Shown here piece after piece: positions 36,671 to 47,520 of a stretch of 64,000 nucleotides of DNA. Location: assembly GCF_963676685.1 (NCBI RefSeq), contig NC_092356.1, positions 46,153,601 through 46,217,600 of the forward strand. The letters are read 5' to 3'. Within the stretch, counting starts at the first letter, position 1; each line of letters starts with the position of its first letter. Source of the stretch: Mytilus edulis. Lineage: Eukaryota; Mollusca; Bivalvia; Mytilida; Mytilidae. Under the pieces are notes generated by a model. It was not told the origin of the DNA. It was given only the letters and a program-made list of their open reading frames with translations, and ran no database searches. The translations under genes and the position numbers were made by a program.

Positions 36671-36839
36671 CAGCCATTTTAGAAAATGACCGTGGCCATC
36701 TTGAAAAAAATATTTTTTTTAATGGCCAGCAGTTATTTCTTACAAAGTATATAATAATGATGCTTTGTGGTAATTTTCATGCTTGTATCATCATTTGCAC
36801 AATTCCCTCGATTTTGCTAGCTAATATCTTCCACTAATA
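36671..36839 (-). repeat. Right arm of the diverged long inverted repeat
   Basis: Reverse complement of 33181-33341 with many differences. Together the arms would define an element of about 3.66 kb. Confidence 0.6.
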
Positions 36840-37440
36840 CACATGGCACGGATTATATTTAATAATAACACTATTATTATGCAATACCACGTTTGTTGCA
36901 TTGTAAGGGTGAACAGTCCGACATTCATCTATATAATGTTCCAAATTGTGTTTTCATTCAAATATCAAAAGTGATGTAATGTTTTAGCCTTGTGCAAGGT
37001 TAACTGTTTTTGTTTGAGGTTTTTCTATAATTGAAGGTAATAATTAGGTTTTAAAAAAATATGTTTGTTCTCCATTTAAACTGTATACCTTACAACGACA
37101 TTATTTTCATTTGCCTGAGTACATTATATTATTTGACGGCATTGTGGTCAAGATTATGGTTCTTTTTCTGAAATTGTTTATCATCTAACCCCTTATTGTA
37201 TTGATTTTCTTTTAACATTGTGACATAGATCAAAGGACAAGGTATGATAAGGGACGTTTCTGCCCCCCTCCCCTTTTTCGAGAATTTTTAAACTTTAAAG
37301 TTGAAACCCATCACGCCTGTGTAATGAACTGCAGTATCTGATCGTCCATGTAGAATCTTATTTTAAGGTGTTATGTACTCAAATATGTTCAAACAGAAAC
37401 CTTGAAAAGCCCTAAACGACGAAAAGTGTAAAAAATCTAC
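36840..37440. other. Non-coding stretch
   Basis: I see no gene or clear repeat here. Confidence 0.35.
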
Positions 37441-37599
37441 AATTTCGTCATGTTCGGAGACAAAATTTTACATCAGCGCCAACGTAGACCATCTGGAAAA
37501 TTTCAACCATCAACTGTACTCTTATGTATCTTTCACATAATAAAATATCATTGTGGTCTACGTTGGCGCTCATGTCTAAAAATTTGAAAAATAATCCGA

Positions 37600-37793
37600 T
37601 TGTTTACATATTTTGACAAGTCATTATAATACGTCACAGTGAAATCATTCCGGGATCCATAACTGATCAGAATATCACGTACGGATTGTTTTATGTCATA
37701 TCCGTCATCAAGACATGTCACTTTCTTAAAGAAATATGTTGTACGTGAAATTAGACCAATAATGATCAAAATAGTCCAACACTGGGCAGCCAA
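37600..37793 (-). CDS. Weak candidate first exon of a secreted or membrane protein
   Basis: The minus-strand frame starts MAAQCWTILIIIGLISR, a hydrophobic leader, continues KKVTCLDDGYDIKQSVRD and SYGSRNDFTVTYYNDLSKY, then meets a possible donor GTAAAC in phase 0. The composition looks more like protein than its surroundings, but I recognise no family and see no partner exon. A 17-base inverted repeat (37474-37490 and 37555-37571) lies just downstream. Confidence 0.3.
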
Positions 37794-38857
37794 ATACAGA
37801 GTTGTGTCCCTTGAGATATGGTGAATTAATTTTTATTCATTATAATTTTCAAATATTCAACGAAATCTTACAAATGAATTTTATAATAAATTCTCAATAT
37901 ATTAAAACTCTTTTTGTAGTTCTGAAGAAAATAATTTCATCAAAACGTATATATTTTGCACTTTGAAATTTTCTATTTAACCATCTACAGAAAAATAGAT
38001 TTATGTATCATATAAATTTTGTGCACATGTTTGTTCCCGGCCGACCGTGCGAGGGCTGAAAAGCCAGTCAAGGTCGTTAAACTCTTCCATATATATTTGT
38101 TACCTGACGGGTTAGGACTTCACCAGTGCAATGTGTATAATTTATTAGTTATTTGAACAGACTGAATAAGAATAGTAAAATCACTTGTATCAGATATTAC
38201 TTGCATAAATACAAATTGGATAAGACCCATGGCAAACAAACTTATGAAGTATGTCCAATAAACATGTGTATTTTGTGTGTCTGGAGTTCTATGTAAGTGA
38301 CAAAATGTCGAGCACGTTCGTTTATTTAGATCAGTTCGTCCATTCATCCGTCCGTTCGTCTGTTTCTGTCCGGACATATACGTCTAGCGATCTCCTTCAG
38401 TTTTGGACCTAAAAAGCTTTTTATTTATAATAGAGGTGTGTATGTCTACATGCATGGTTTTGATTTTTTAATAAAATTTTCTTTAAATGTCCGGTATATT
38501 TGTTACAAGCTATAAATATAAAGAGTCGGTTATCCTCCTACAGTTTTTGAGATACAGCTTTAAGACCTAATAGGTTTAATGTACACATAATTGAAGCATG
38601 TATTGCCATCGGATTTCTATTATTCTTCAAATATTCTAAAAATGTCAGATTTTTGGACTTAGTCAATATTTCTTGCTACTTAAAAAACAGTTAGGGTAGT
38701 TGTTGAATATTCACCAAAAACGGTAGCTGAACTTGTTTTCCCTCTCACTTGCTATTGTAGGCACAACTTGCACTACTTGTACTATAGTTTTATATCCCTA
38801 ATTCAATAAATAAGATTTTTTTTAATTAACTTCAAATATCTATTCAATACCGGAAAG

Positions 38858-39168
38858 GTTGAACTTGGTGAATACTACAGCCGATGTCATTGAGTGTGAA
38901 GTCAAAGGTAATAGTTTTAGTTAGCTTGCTTGTTAGATGAACCATATAGTCATTGTTAGGTCAGGTTAACTACCCTCTTTTAAGAATATACTACTCCAGC
39001 AGATTACCAATCTATCTGTCTGATGGTCTATGCTACTTCGAAAGGAAGGTAGAAAACCTTACATAATAATGACTTCACAGTTCAGCTAACAAGCAAGCTT
39101 ACCAACGATTTTACCTTTGGCTTCACACTCAATGAAATCGGCTGTAAACCTTGAAAGTTGAAACCTTT
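38858..39168 (+). repeat. Large imperfect palindrome
   Basis: The left arm (about 38858-38965: ACAGCCGATGTCATTGAGTG, TTAGCTTGCTTGTTAGATGA) is repeated as reverse complement in the right arm (about 39063-39168), separated by roughly 100 bases. The right arm is also the tail region of the SINE-like element described next. Confidence 0.75.
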
Positions 39169-39356
39169 TGGCTGGACATTCAGTCCTGCAAGTGAAGACA
39201 TTCAGAATGAAAATAATAAATAGATCAACATTGAAAGGAGAAATATAGGTTGAAGACGAGTGCACCCGCACCAGCGGGGATGGAACTCACAACATCAGTG
39301 TTGACTGGCTAGTGATTACAGAAGTAACTTCTTAGACTACTGGGCCACCGAGACCC
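39086..39356 (-). mobile_element. tRNA-headed SINE
   Basis: On the minus strand the element starts GGTCTCGGTGGCCCAGTAGT. TGGCCCAGTAG (39337-39347) fits an RNA polymerase III A box, and GTGAGTTCCATCC (39278-39290) is a near-consensus B box, about 45 bases apart as in tRNAs. The region then continues GCTGGTGCGGGTGCACTCG and a non-tRNA body. It does not fold to a functional tRNA by eye, so I call it a SINE head, not a tRNA gene. The 3' limit is uncertain. Confidence 0.6.
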
Positions 39357-39919
39357 TTTAATGAAGTATGTCTACGTTTCTAATCAAATTCGAATGTTTT
39401 GGGGTTTCATGAAATACTACTTACCAACAACTGTTTCATTTGAAAAAAAATCATAAAATTTTGGATAAGATAAGGAGATGTGGTATGATTGCACATGATA
39501 CTATATATACACCGGCGATCAATGTGCTAATTTCAGGATATATATCGTAAAAATAATGAATGTTTAGAGAAGCTTGAAGATGTTCATGCCTCTTTCGTCT
39601 ACGTATCTTAATGAGTTTTTAACGTCTTAAACCCTGACCTCATCGAAAACTTTGAACTTTGTTTTCAGCATTTCAGTCTTTAAAATATTGTGTTAAGTGT
39701 AAAAAAGTTCACAGTGTACGATTCTTTAAGTGACAAACAATGACATTGTACAGGCTATGCATATTTGCTATACATACTGTATAAATCTGATTCTGAATCT
39801 TCAATAGTAGTTTTAATGTACCGGTAATCATCATGTAAATGTGAAATGCTATATTCATAACTTCAACTATTATTTATGAATTATAAGTGTGCCACTTCTT
39901 TTATAACTTAAAGTTTTTT

Positions 39920-40215
39920 TATGCCCCAGTTATGGGCATTATGTTTTCTGGTCTGTGTGTCCGTATGTACGTTCGTCCGTTAATCCGTCCGCCCGTCCCT
40001 CCGTCCGTCCGTTTGTCCGTTTGTTCGTCCATATGTCCCGCTTCATGGTAAAGTTTTTGGTCGAGGTAGTTTTTGATGAAATTGAAGTCCAATCAACTTG
40101 AAAATTAGTACACATGTTCCCTATGATACGATATTTCTAATTTTAATGCCAAATTAGAGATGTTGCCCCATTTTCACGGTAAACTATACTGGGGACACAT
40201 TCTTGTTTATTTTAC
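39920..40215 (+). repeat. Dispersed repeat with a GTCC microsatellite
   Basis: ATGCCCCAGTTATGGGCATT, then a GTCC/GTTC tract at 39958-40035, then GTAAAGTTTTTGGTCGAGGT and TTACCATGAAAATGGGGC-like sequence reading CCCCATTTTCACGG. Same family as 23825-24065, opposite strand. Confidence 0.65.
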
Positions 40216-40344
40216 CTATTAACTTGTTAATGTTTATACTTACTAATTATTATGTGACAATATGATTTGTATTTATCCTTTTTTTTTTAATAAACCGACC
40301 ATTTCTTTGATAGCTATCTTTTATTTAATACTAAAATTGAGAAT

Positions 40345-40625
40345 GAAATGGGGAATGTGTCAAAGAGACAACAACCGAAGGCCACCAATGGGTCTTCAAT
40401 GCTGCGAGAAACTTCCGCATCCTGAGGCATCTTTCAGCTGGCCCCCAAACAAATATGTATACTAGTTCACTAATAATTGACGTCATACTAAACTCCAAAT
40501 TATACGCAAGAAGCTAAAATTAAAAATCATACAACACTAAAAAAGGTCAGAGGCTCCTGACTTGGGACATGCGCAAAAATGCGGTGGGGTTAAACTTTTT
40601 TTTTTGGAGATCTCAACCCTATTTT
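40345..40625 (-). repeat. Dispersed repeat copy (GTCAGGAGCCTCTGG family)
   Basis: Reverse complement of the sequence at 58490-58795: GAATGTGTCAAAGAGACAAC, GAGGCATCTTTCAGCTGGCC, GAGGCTCCTGACTTGGGACA, GGTGGGGTTAAAC. Confidence 0.7.
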
Positions 40626-40719
40626 TGGTAACAGCATATGATTTAATATTTACATCATCAAGACATAATAATAATGCCAAAAACCTACTTCGGTTTACAA
40701 AAAAAACCAAAACATTATT

Positions 40720-41275
40720 TAACCGTTGCTAAGCACTATTTTGGTTGCTAATCATTTTATCAGCATGATATACAATTGACTTGCTTTCATTTCTTACTGC
40801 TAGTTATTCTTTCATGTATTAATCTAACTAACCTGATTTTACTCTAATTTGTACAATTAAAATCAAAAAGTTTTTTTTTTCTAGTTCAATTTAGTTTCTA
40901 TCTTTTTTGGCTGTTGCTAAGCAACTTTTAGGTTGCTATGGTCAATTTCATTTTCTTGAAAAAAAATAATGATGACTCAGACATCATATATGTAAAAGAA
41001 AATCATTTACAGTAGCTAAATCTTTAAATATTGCTATATCTATACCTTATATGGCCGAAATTACATATTTTTAACCGTTGCTAGGGGAAAATTTGGTTGC
41101 TAGGTTGTTGCTAGCATTTTTTTTTACTGAAATTGAAGTGACTTTTCATTTGCAAACTCAAGTTAGTGTTAAACAAACAATATTATTTTGAATTATGCTA
41201 ATGTATAATGAGAAAGCAATGCATATGTGATAATTTGGCTATTTATTTAAACCGTTGCTAGGCAACCTTCCTTTC
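40720..41275 (+). promoter_or_regulatory. Cluster of X-box-like (RFX-type) motifs in a spaced repeat
   Basis: GTTGCTAAGCAAC (about 40913) and GTTGCTAGGCAAC (about 41255) are perfect dyads of the RFX X-box type. Half or damaged forms (CCGTTGCTAAGCAC, CCGTTGCTAGGGG, GGTTGCTA) occur at about 40726, 40930, 41073, 41095 and 41107. Spacing between clusters is about 160-190 bases. Whether any protein binds is unknown; it may simply be the sequence of a repeat. Confidence 0.45.
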
Positions 41276-41336
41276 ACCGGAACATAAAAAAAATCATAGT
41301 TTTGAATAGTTTCTATAATAAGGCTATCAATGATGT

Positions 41337-42682
41337 ATATGTCGTGTACAAGTTGCGATTTTGTACAGGTTATAACATGTACAAAAATGTTGTACATGTT
41401 ATAACTTGTATAATGCAAAAATACAAGTTATAACATGTACAAAAGTACCTCATACATGTTATAACCTGTACAAAATATTGCTTAAAAATGGTTTTAACTT
41501 GTACAAAATTTAAGATAAATCTTAATGAAAGTAAAATATACATTTAAATTCACCAATGTATAAAGAACAACAATAAATAGGCCAGAACGTGTCTTTTTCT
41601 GTAGAGGACAATGATCACAAAGTTTCAGAAATATATGTTTCTTGACTTATGTTGGCAAAATGTGTTTTCATGTAGTTGCATTTTTTATGCAGTCCATCAT
41701 GGCTTAAATAAGTGTGACACTATTTACTAAAAGCTTGCATTTCCTCAATGACAATTACATTAAATACTACTACTAGTAACTAAATTCTTAAAAATTTAAA
41801 AAGAATGCCTAATAATTTTGGGTAATACTGCTCCCTCTCGCTTTATAGCATGCAAAGACTAAAACAATGGCTTATATGCATACTCTGTTAAAGCAAGAGA
41901 GAGCTGAAATAGTTTTCATTGGACTACGTTTCATTATCAATATCTTTAGATCTACTCTTCAACATTTTTGGCCTTCAGCATGACTTTGTAAATCTATAAC
42001 TCAATTTATTTTATAAACTATAAGATCATTGCATGAGGCGAATGTCATTTTGATGTTTTAAATTATATATCCTCTACTTTGCAAACATGTATTTGTGGCC
42101 TTTGGATGTTGTCTGCTCCATGGGCGGGTTGTTGTCTTTAAGACACATTCCCCATTTCCATTCCCAATTTTATTTGTAGACGTATATATCCTGGCTATCC
42201 TCTTATGTCTTTTAGTTTCAACTAGAATGACATTTTTTTATTATTGCCTTCAAAGTGGACACTCACAACTATAATTCATCAAATAAATAAAGATATCTCC
42301 ATAAATAGTCATAAGAGGATCATAAGACATGTCCTAAGATATATCTTATGACAGGTCTTAGGAAAGCTTTATGATACCTACCCCTGGCCATTAACTGTAT
42401 CAAAAAAGGACAAAACACATTAACATGAAGGAATAATAAAAAAGTTATGAAAATATTATTGAGGTTAATAACATTTGTTGCGATAATAGAAACATATCCT
42501 TATTTTTCGATTTTGTACAAGTTAAAACCATATTTAAGCAATATTTTGTACAGGTTATAACATGTACGGGGTACTTTTGTACATGTTATAACTTGTGTGT
42601 TTGCATTATACAAGTCATAACATGTGCAATATTTTTGTACATGTTATAACCTGTACAAAATCGCAACGTGTACACGACATAT
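41337..42682 (+). mobile_element. Foldback element with 173-base inverted arms made of palindromic units
   Basis: Arm 41337-41509 is the reverse complement, with few changes, of 42510-42682. Each arm is itself built from repeated near-palindromes of the type TTGTACATGTTATAACTTGT. The 1-kb centre has no supported gene. The left boundary reads GATGTATATGTCGTG, the right ends CACGACATATATAT; a target duplication is not clear. Confidence 0.8.
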
Positions 42683-42689
42683 ATATAAA

Positions 42690-43404
42690 CTTATTTGGGA
42701 AGGGGGCCAAAAGCGCCTCTTATCATACCTTGTCCTTTATTCGTTCAGTGTAAGTTCACTTGTATTTATATGTCTTTTGATTGAGTTAAGTCATTTCAAT
42801 TGATATGTGTCTTTCTATGTTACACTACTGATTTAGATTTGTTGGAATATTAGTACCTATTAAAACTTTTAAACCCACTGCATTTGTTTGCACCTGTCCT
42901 ATGTCAGAAATCTGATGCTCAGTAGTTATTGTTTGTTGATGTGGTGTCTTTTGTTTCATGTATTTTATATATATATTAGACCGTTAGTTGTCACGTTTGA
43001 ATGATGTTACACTAGTCATCGTAGTGCTCTTTATAGCTTTCTGTTCGGTGTGAGCCAAGCCTTCCTTCAGATGACCGTATTATTTTACGATATTTAATTT
43101 GGCCTTGGATGATTTGGAGGTCTATTACGTTCAAAATGCTCTTATTGTTTTGTCGTATTTATAAATACCTGATAAATACCTGATATTAAAGTATTTTAGA
43201 TGGAGCATCCCGGATGAATGCAGGAATTTGTTAGGGATGCACGAAATTTGAAGTGTTTTTATTTACTACCACTACCGATGGATGTTAAGTTTATTTAGAA
43301 AGTGAGGATATTGCAAGAATGTTTCAATAGCTCGTCTATTGATATGTCATTTTGTGTTTCATTGTTTTAATCAGGTAATATGATTTATACTGATTAAAAT
43401 CATA
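42690..43404. other. Non-coding stretch
   Basis: No supported gene. Confidence 0.35.
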
Positions 43405-43454
43405 TGACAATATTGACTGCTGTACCCATTTTTATCTACTTTTTTATCTATCAT

Positions 43455-43650
43455 GTGGGTTCGTTTTACTCATACATTTTTGTCAAGATAATGGAATTCA
43501 ATGCAACTGCCATACATGTGAGATCCGGTTTAATTCACATTTTTTTTCATAAGAAAATGTCTTTATCAAGTCAGGATTATCGCAGATTTCCATTCGTTAA
43601 TTGTATTTAAGCTTTAGATTTTGCCATTTAATACCCTAAATATCCTTTGG
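43455..43650 (-). repeat. Dispersed repeat copy (AAATGGTGGATTAAACC family)
   Basis: AATGGAATTCAATGCAACTG ... GAGATCCGGTTTAATTCACA ... GTCAGGATTATCGCAGATTT in the reverse orientation of the family. Confidence 0.6.
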
Positions 43651-44197
43651 ATATATAGATGTATACCTCCTCCCATTTATAATGTTTAATTTCTGTATAA
43701 CGCGTAATGATATTATACTGTTAAAAGTATACTAGCTAACGAAGATACACCAATACAAAAACAAAGTGAAATCTGGAGACTAACATATACATCAAATTCA
43801 TGACAAAAACTTGTTACTTTTAGAATTGGTATAACTGTATATTGCATAATGTAAAACCAAACACCTATCAAGTTGAATGAACACGAGTGCATGTGCTATA
43901 TTGTTTTGATTTATTATTTATCACTTTATGTGACTAATAGACCAAATGTTAAAGTCGCCTTTATACTTAAAGTGAAAAGGAAATCGGGGTCAAGTGATCT
44001 ACTTGAGAAAGACGTGTTGTCCTTACTTTAAATCAGAAAGATAACTATTATGGACCTAGCTTTTACAGTCAGCACATCAAATTGACATGTATCTTGATCA
44101 GACGATTCCTGCTCGATAGTCATGCACACCCAACTTTTCATCAAAAGTATTTTCACAACTAGTGTAGTTTGAAATCGCAAACATAGGATTATTAAAA

Positions 44198-44870
44198 AAA
44201 AAGGGGACGAAAGATACCATAGGGACAGTCAAACTCATAAATCTAAAACAAACTGACAACGCCATGGCTAAAAATGAAAAAAAGACAAATAAACAACAGC
44301 ACACATGACACAACATAGAAAACTAAAGAATTAACAACACGAACCCCATCAAAAAACTAGGGGTGATCTCAGGTGCTCCGGAAGGGTAAGAAGATCCTGC
44401 TCCACATGTGGCACCCGTCGTGTTGCTTATGTGATAACAAATCCGGTAAATAGTCTAATTCGGTAGGTAACATTCATGAAAGGGAAGGGGATTGTATTTA
44501 CGACATAAGGAACATATCCGATATCATTTGTGAAACAGTTATTCCATTACGGTCAACCAACTCGTGATGGCGTCCGTAAAATTTACGAAGGGATGATTTC
44601 AACTTCACCATTTATAACTCTTGGTTTAATAGCTTTCTTGTGTGCAGCAACCCTCTATCAAGAAAATCATGATAGGAAAAGCAAGCACGGGAATATCGTA
44701 TCAATTGGGAGATATATACCCCGTATGCAGGTGTTGCTGGAATGTTGCTACTTAGAAATGGAAAGTTCACAATTGGAAAGCTGAAATCATCTCTTTTGTC
44801 GTAAAGTTTTGTTTTTAACCGACCCTAATTGTCAATTTCTAGATGTGAGTCAAGATATGAGGCCGATTTA
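44198..44870 (-). pseudogene. Penelope-like element, 3' half of RT gene and 3' end
   Basis: The minus strand continues the reverse-transcriptase frame from 46010: SASYLDSHLEID, one TAG stop, GRLKTKLYDKRDDFSFPIVN, FLSSNIPATPAYGVYISQL, IRYSRACFSYHDFLDRGLL, another stop, then SSLRKFYGRHHELVDRNG and the DMFLMS end at about 44510, followed by a 3' untranslated part with CCATGGCGTTGTCAGTTTG. The order and motifs match Penelope-like elements known from bivalves and lancelets. The plus-strand frame at 44530-44784 is only the shadow of this gene. Two stops and the insertion at 44871 make it non-functional. Confidence 0.75.
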
Positions 44871-46011
44871 ATAAGTATTGCAATATGCATTGTGTTTAAA
44901 TACAATATCAGTATTTAGTTCTATTTTAATCTTTAATCAATCCTAATTCTATATTACTTTTGAGATATAGTTTTTCATATGTGACGTAATTTTTCTGCTG
45001 TTTCAGAAATATCAGATATTCAAATGTGACGTAATTTTTAATGCCTTTTCACCATCGTAAGTGACGTAATTTTAATGCCTTTTCACCATCGTATGTGACG
45101 TCATTTTCCTAATTTACTGCGTTGAGGCCTGGACTGAGTCGGGAGTGTCTATTCTGTGTTGGTCATTCATTATGTATTCGTGTTTGTTTTATGTAATGAG
45201 GTAATACTTCAGTTTCATTATGTATATCTGTTATATTCATTTGATAAAATTTACTGTTTGCAATAGCATTAATTGTGCTAAATAATAAGGATGTTCTTGT
45301 CCCAAGCATAAAAACTTAGCCGTATTTGACACAACCTTTTTCAACTTTTGATCTTCAGTGCTGTACAATTTTGTACCTTTTTTTCGCTTTCGATCTTTTA
45401 TATCTGGGCGTCACTGGTGAGTCTTGTGTGGACGAGGCGCGTTTTTGGCGTATTAAATTTTAAACCTGATGCTTTTTGTTATTCATTAATCATGTGTTTC
45501 TTTGTCTAATACGTTTTCCTATTTATTTGTATTGTAGTCCTGTAATATTATGTTGTCATTTCTATGTTATATTTAACATTGCCATTAAAGTGCGAGGTTT
45601 GGCATGTGACAAAACCAGGTTCAACCCACCATTTTTTCCTTTAAAAATGTCCTGTACCAAGTCAGGAATATGGCCATTGTTATATTATAGTTCGCTTCTG
45701 TGTGTGTTACAATTTAACGTTGCGTCGTTTGTTTTCTCTTATTTTTGAGTGTAAATTGACATTGCGATAAGACGTGTCACGGTACTTGTCTATCCCAATT
45801 CATGTATTTGGTTTTGATGTTATATTTGTTATTCTCGTGGGATTTTGTCTGATGCTTGGTCCGTTTATGTGTGTGTTAGTTACATTGTAGTGTTGTGTCG
45901 TTGTTCTCCTCTTATATTTATGCGTTTCCCTCAGTTTTAGTTTGTTACCCCGATTTTGTTTTTTGTCCATGGATTTATGAGTTTGAACAGCGGTATACTA
46001 CTGTTGCTTTT
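44871..46011 (+). mobile_element. 1.14-kb insertion with ATTTA target duplication
   Basis: ATTTA occurs at 44866-44870 and 46012-46016. Removing the segment and one ATTTA rejoins the Penelope-like RT frame exactly (DTTDTVK to SASYLD). The 5' part (44980-45110) has repeated TGACGTAA/TGACGTCA motifs; the 3' part, with GGATTTATGAGTTTGAACAG and GGTATACTACTGTTGC, is a repeat family also seen, decayed, at 1-240. It has no open frame of note, ends in a T-rich run, and is probably a non-autonomous retroposon. Confidence 0.8.
44982..45106 (+). promoter_or_regulatory. Cluster of CRE/ATF-like motifs in tandem units
   Basis: TGACGTAA at about 44982, 45026 and 45061 and TGACGTCA at about 45097. The last units are spaced about 35 bases and share AATGCCTTTTCACCATCGTA. 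Such octamers bind CREB/ATF proteins in animals. Position near the 5' end of the inserted repeat suggests a promoter role, which is inference. Confidence 0.5.
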
Positions 46012-46376
46012 ATTTAACTGTATCTGTAGTATCCTTTATCTCTAGCTCGATTGGATAGATGCGTTCCACAAAGTCACCAAATTTTGAATTATTTAGTGAA
46101 AGAACATCATCTATATAGCGGAAAGTAGACTTAAAGGATATTGCTAAAATTTTATCTTTCTTCCTAAGAAGTTCTTGCATGAAGTCAGCCTCATAATAAT
46201 AAAGAAACAAGTCGGCAAGTAAAGGGACACAGTTTGTTCCCATTGGAATGCCGACGGTCTGTTGAAAAACACGTCCCCCGAACGTAACAAATATGTTGTC
46301 AATCAAGAAATCAAGCATCTTGATAATATCAGTTTCAGAGAATTTTTTTGTTTGAATCAGAGTGATCTTTTACAAA
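46010..46376 (-). pseudogene. Penelope-like element, central part of the reverse transcriptase
   Basis: The frame holds the RT core: VGIPMGTNCVPLLADLFLY, then STFRYIDDVLSLNNSKFGD with the catalytic YIDD. Upstream, an extra A in a run of seven shifts the frame before KMLDFLIDNIFV. At 46377 family sequence stops. It continues at 44870 beyond the 1.14-kb insertion. GIY-YIG endonuclease is not present, so the copy is 5'-truncated, as is common. Confidence 0.8.
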
Positions 46377-46379
46377 GTA

Positions 46380-47344
46380 ATCTGCGCTAATAGCATTTCA
46401 GATTTTAAATCTGTCTTTGTATTTATTCAAATAGACCCATGCTCTCTATCATCAGGTGGACAAACATTTCATTATTATAGATTATCGTTGATCACATCAA
46501 CGATATTGATTCTCTCGATTGAGCAGGTACAGCAAAAGTGAGACAAGCAATCGAGTTGAGGTGATCAACGATATTCTGTGTATCGCTGTCCTGTTCTATG
46601 ATGACGTTGTTAATTTCATTAACAACGTACACGTGCTCCCTTAGTTTTTAGCGACAATTTTCAATATCACTCTTTTCACATATATTTGAGAAAGGAAATT
46701 ATCGTTATAATGGCCTTCAAATGAAAATACCTTAAAAACGATATTATAGATTATTCTTGTTTTACAAAACAAAAAACGCACAAGACAATACCTACATAAA
46801 ATATTCATCTCAAAGTCACAGTAGCCTTTATCGTTAGCTGTCGCATACATCTTTCATAAATTGAAAGGTATCCTCCACCGTCAGTTGACCAAAATAGCTT
46901 TCAGGGTATACTCCTTATTTTGCATGTATTAGCACAGCCAAGGGTTCATAAATTTACTTCTTGGTTTTGATTGTTATTGTCTCCTACAACTTAAGCTTAA
47001 ATAATAAAAAAGAACAACAATATCAACCATGAATAAATACACAACACTATTTTTTTTTTAAACTTGCGCATCTAAATATAGATTTAAGACAACTGAATTA
47101 AAATCATTTATTCATATATTTTTAAAGTTGTTGACAATGCAATGTACTACGTCCAATCAATTGTATATACTGAATTGAATGCTGGAGATGTAATATTATG
47201 GAGGTTCAACTGACTACCACATGACTGCGATATCATCTGCAAGATAGAATTATATGAAAAATAAACATAATTATATAAACACATATGCATGAAACAAATC
47301 ACTGTTTGTTAGTGTAACCAATGTTTCAGCGCGTTGATGTTGAT
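46380..47344. other. Stretch without a supported gene
   Basis: Imperfect inverted segments around 46488-46580 (TCAACGATATT repeated on both sides of TCGATTG...CAATCGA) could form a hairpin. No gene recognised. Confidence 0.4.
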
Positions 47345-47520
47345 TCATAATGTTATGAATTGGAAAATTACATAATCGTATATATCGTTCAAATACAAAA
47401 CATGCTTGAAGAGCACAAAATCCGGAATTGACAGTTCATTATCACAGGTACAATGTAGAGGAAGAAGTAAACGTTTAATGTAGTTTTTGTCTGGTAAGCA
47501 CAAGTTTCTAAAAGAAAAAA
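47345..47520 (-). CDS. Weak candidate terminal exon
   Basis: After a pyrimidine-rich tract ending TTTAG the minus strand reads NLCLPDKNYIKRLLLPLHCT, then CDNELSIPDFVLFKHVLY and ends at TGA. Phase at the start is 2, whereas the exon at 48857-48970 ends in phase 0, so it would need an exon in between. I do not recognise it. Confidence 0.3.

Noticed and set aside
39270-39356. tRNA gene
   Set aside because: A and B boxes are present but I could not fold a plausible acceptor stem and anticodon arm; it reads on into a SINE body.
44530-44784. Plus-strand open frame of 84 residues
   Set aside because: It lies antisense to the Penelope-like RT frame, whose motifs are recognisable on the minus strand.
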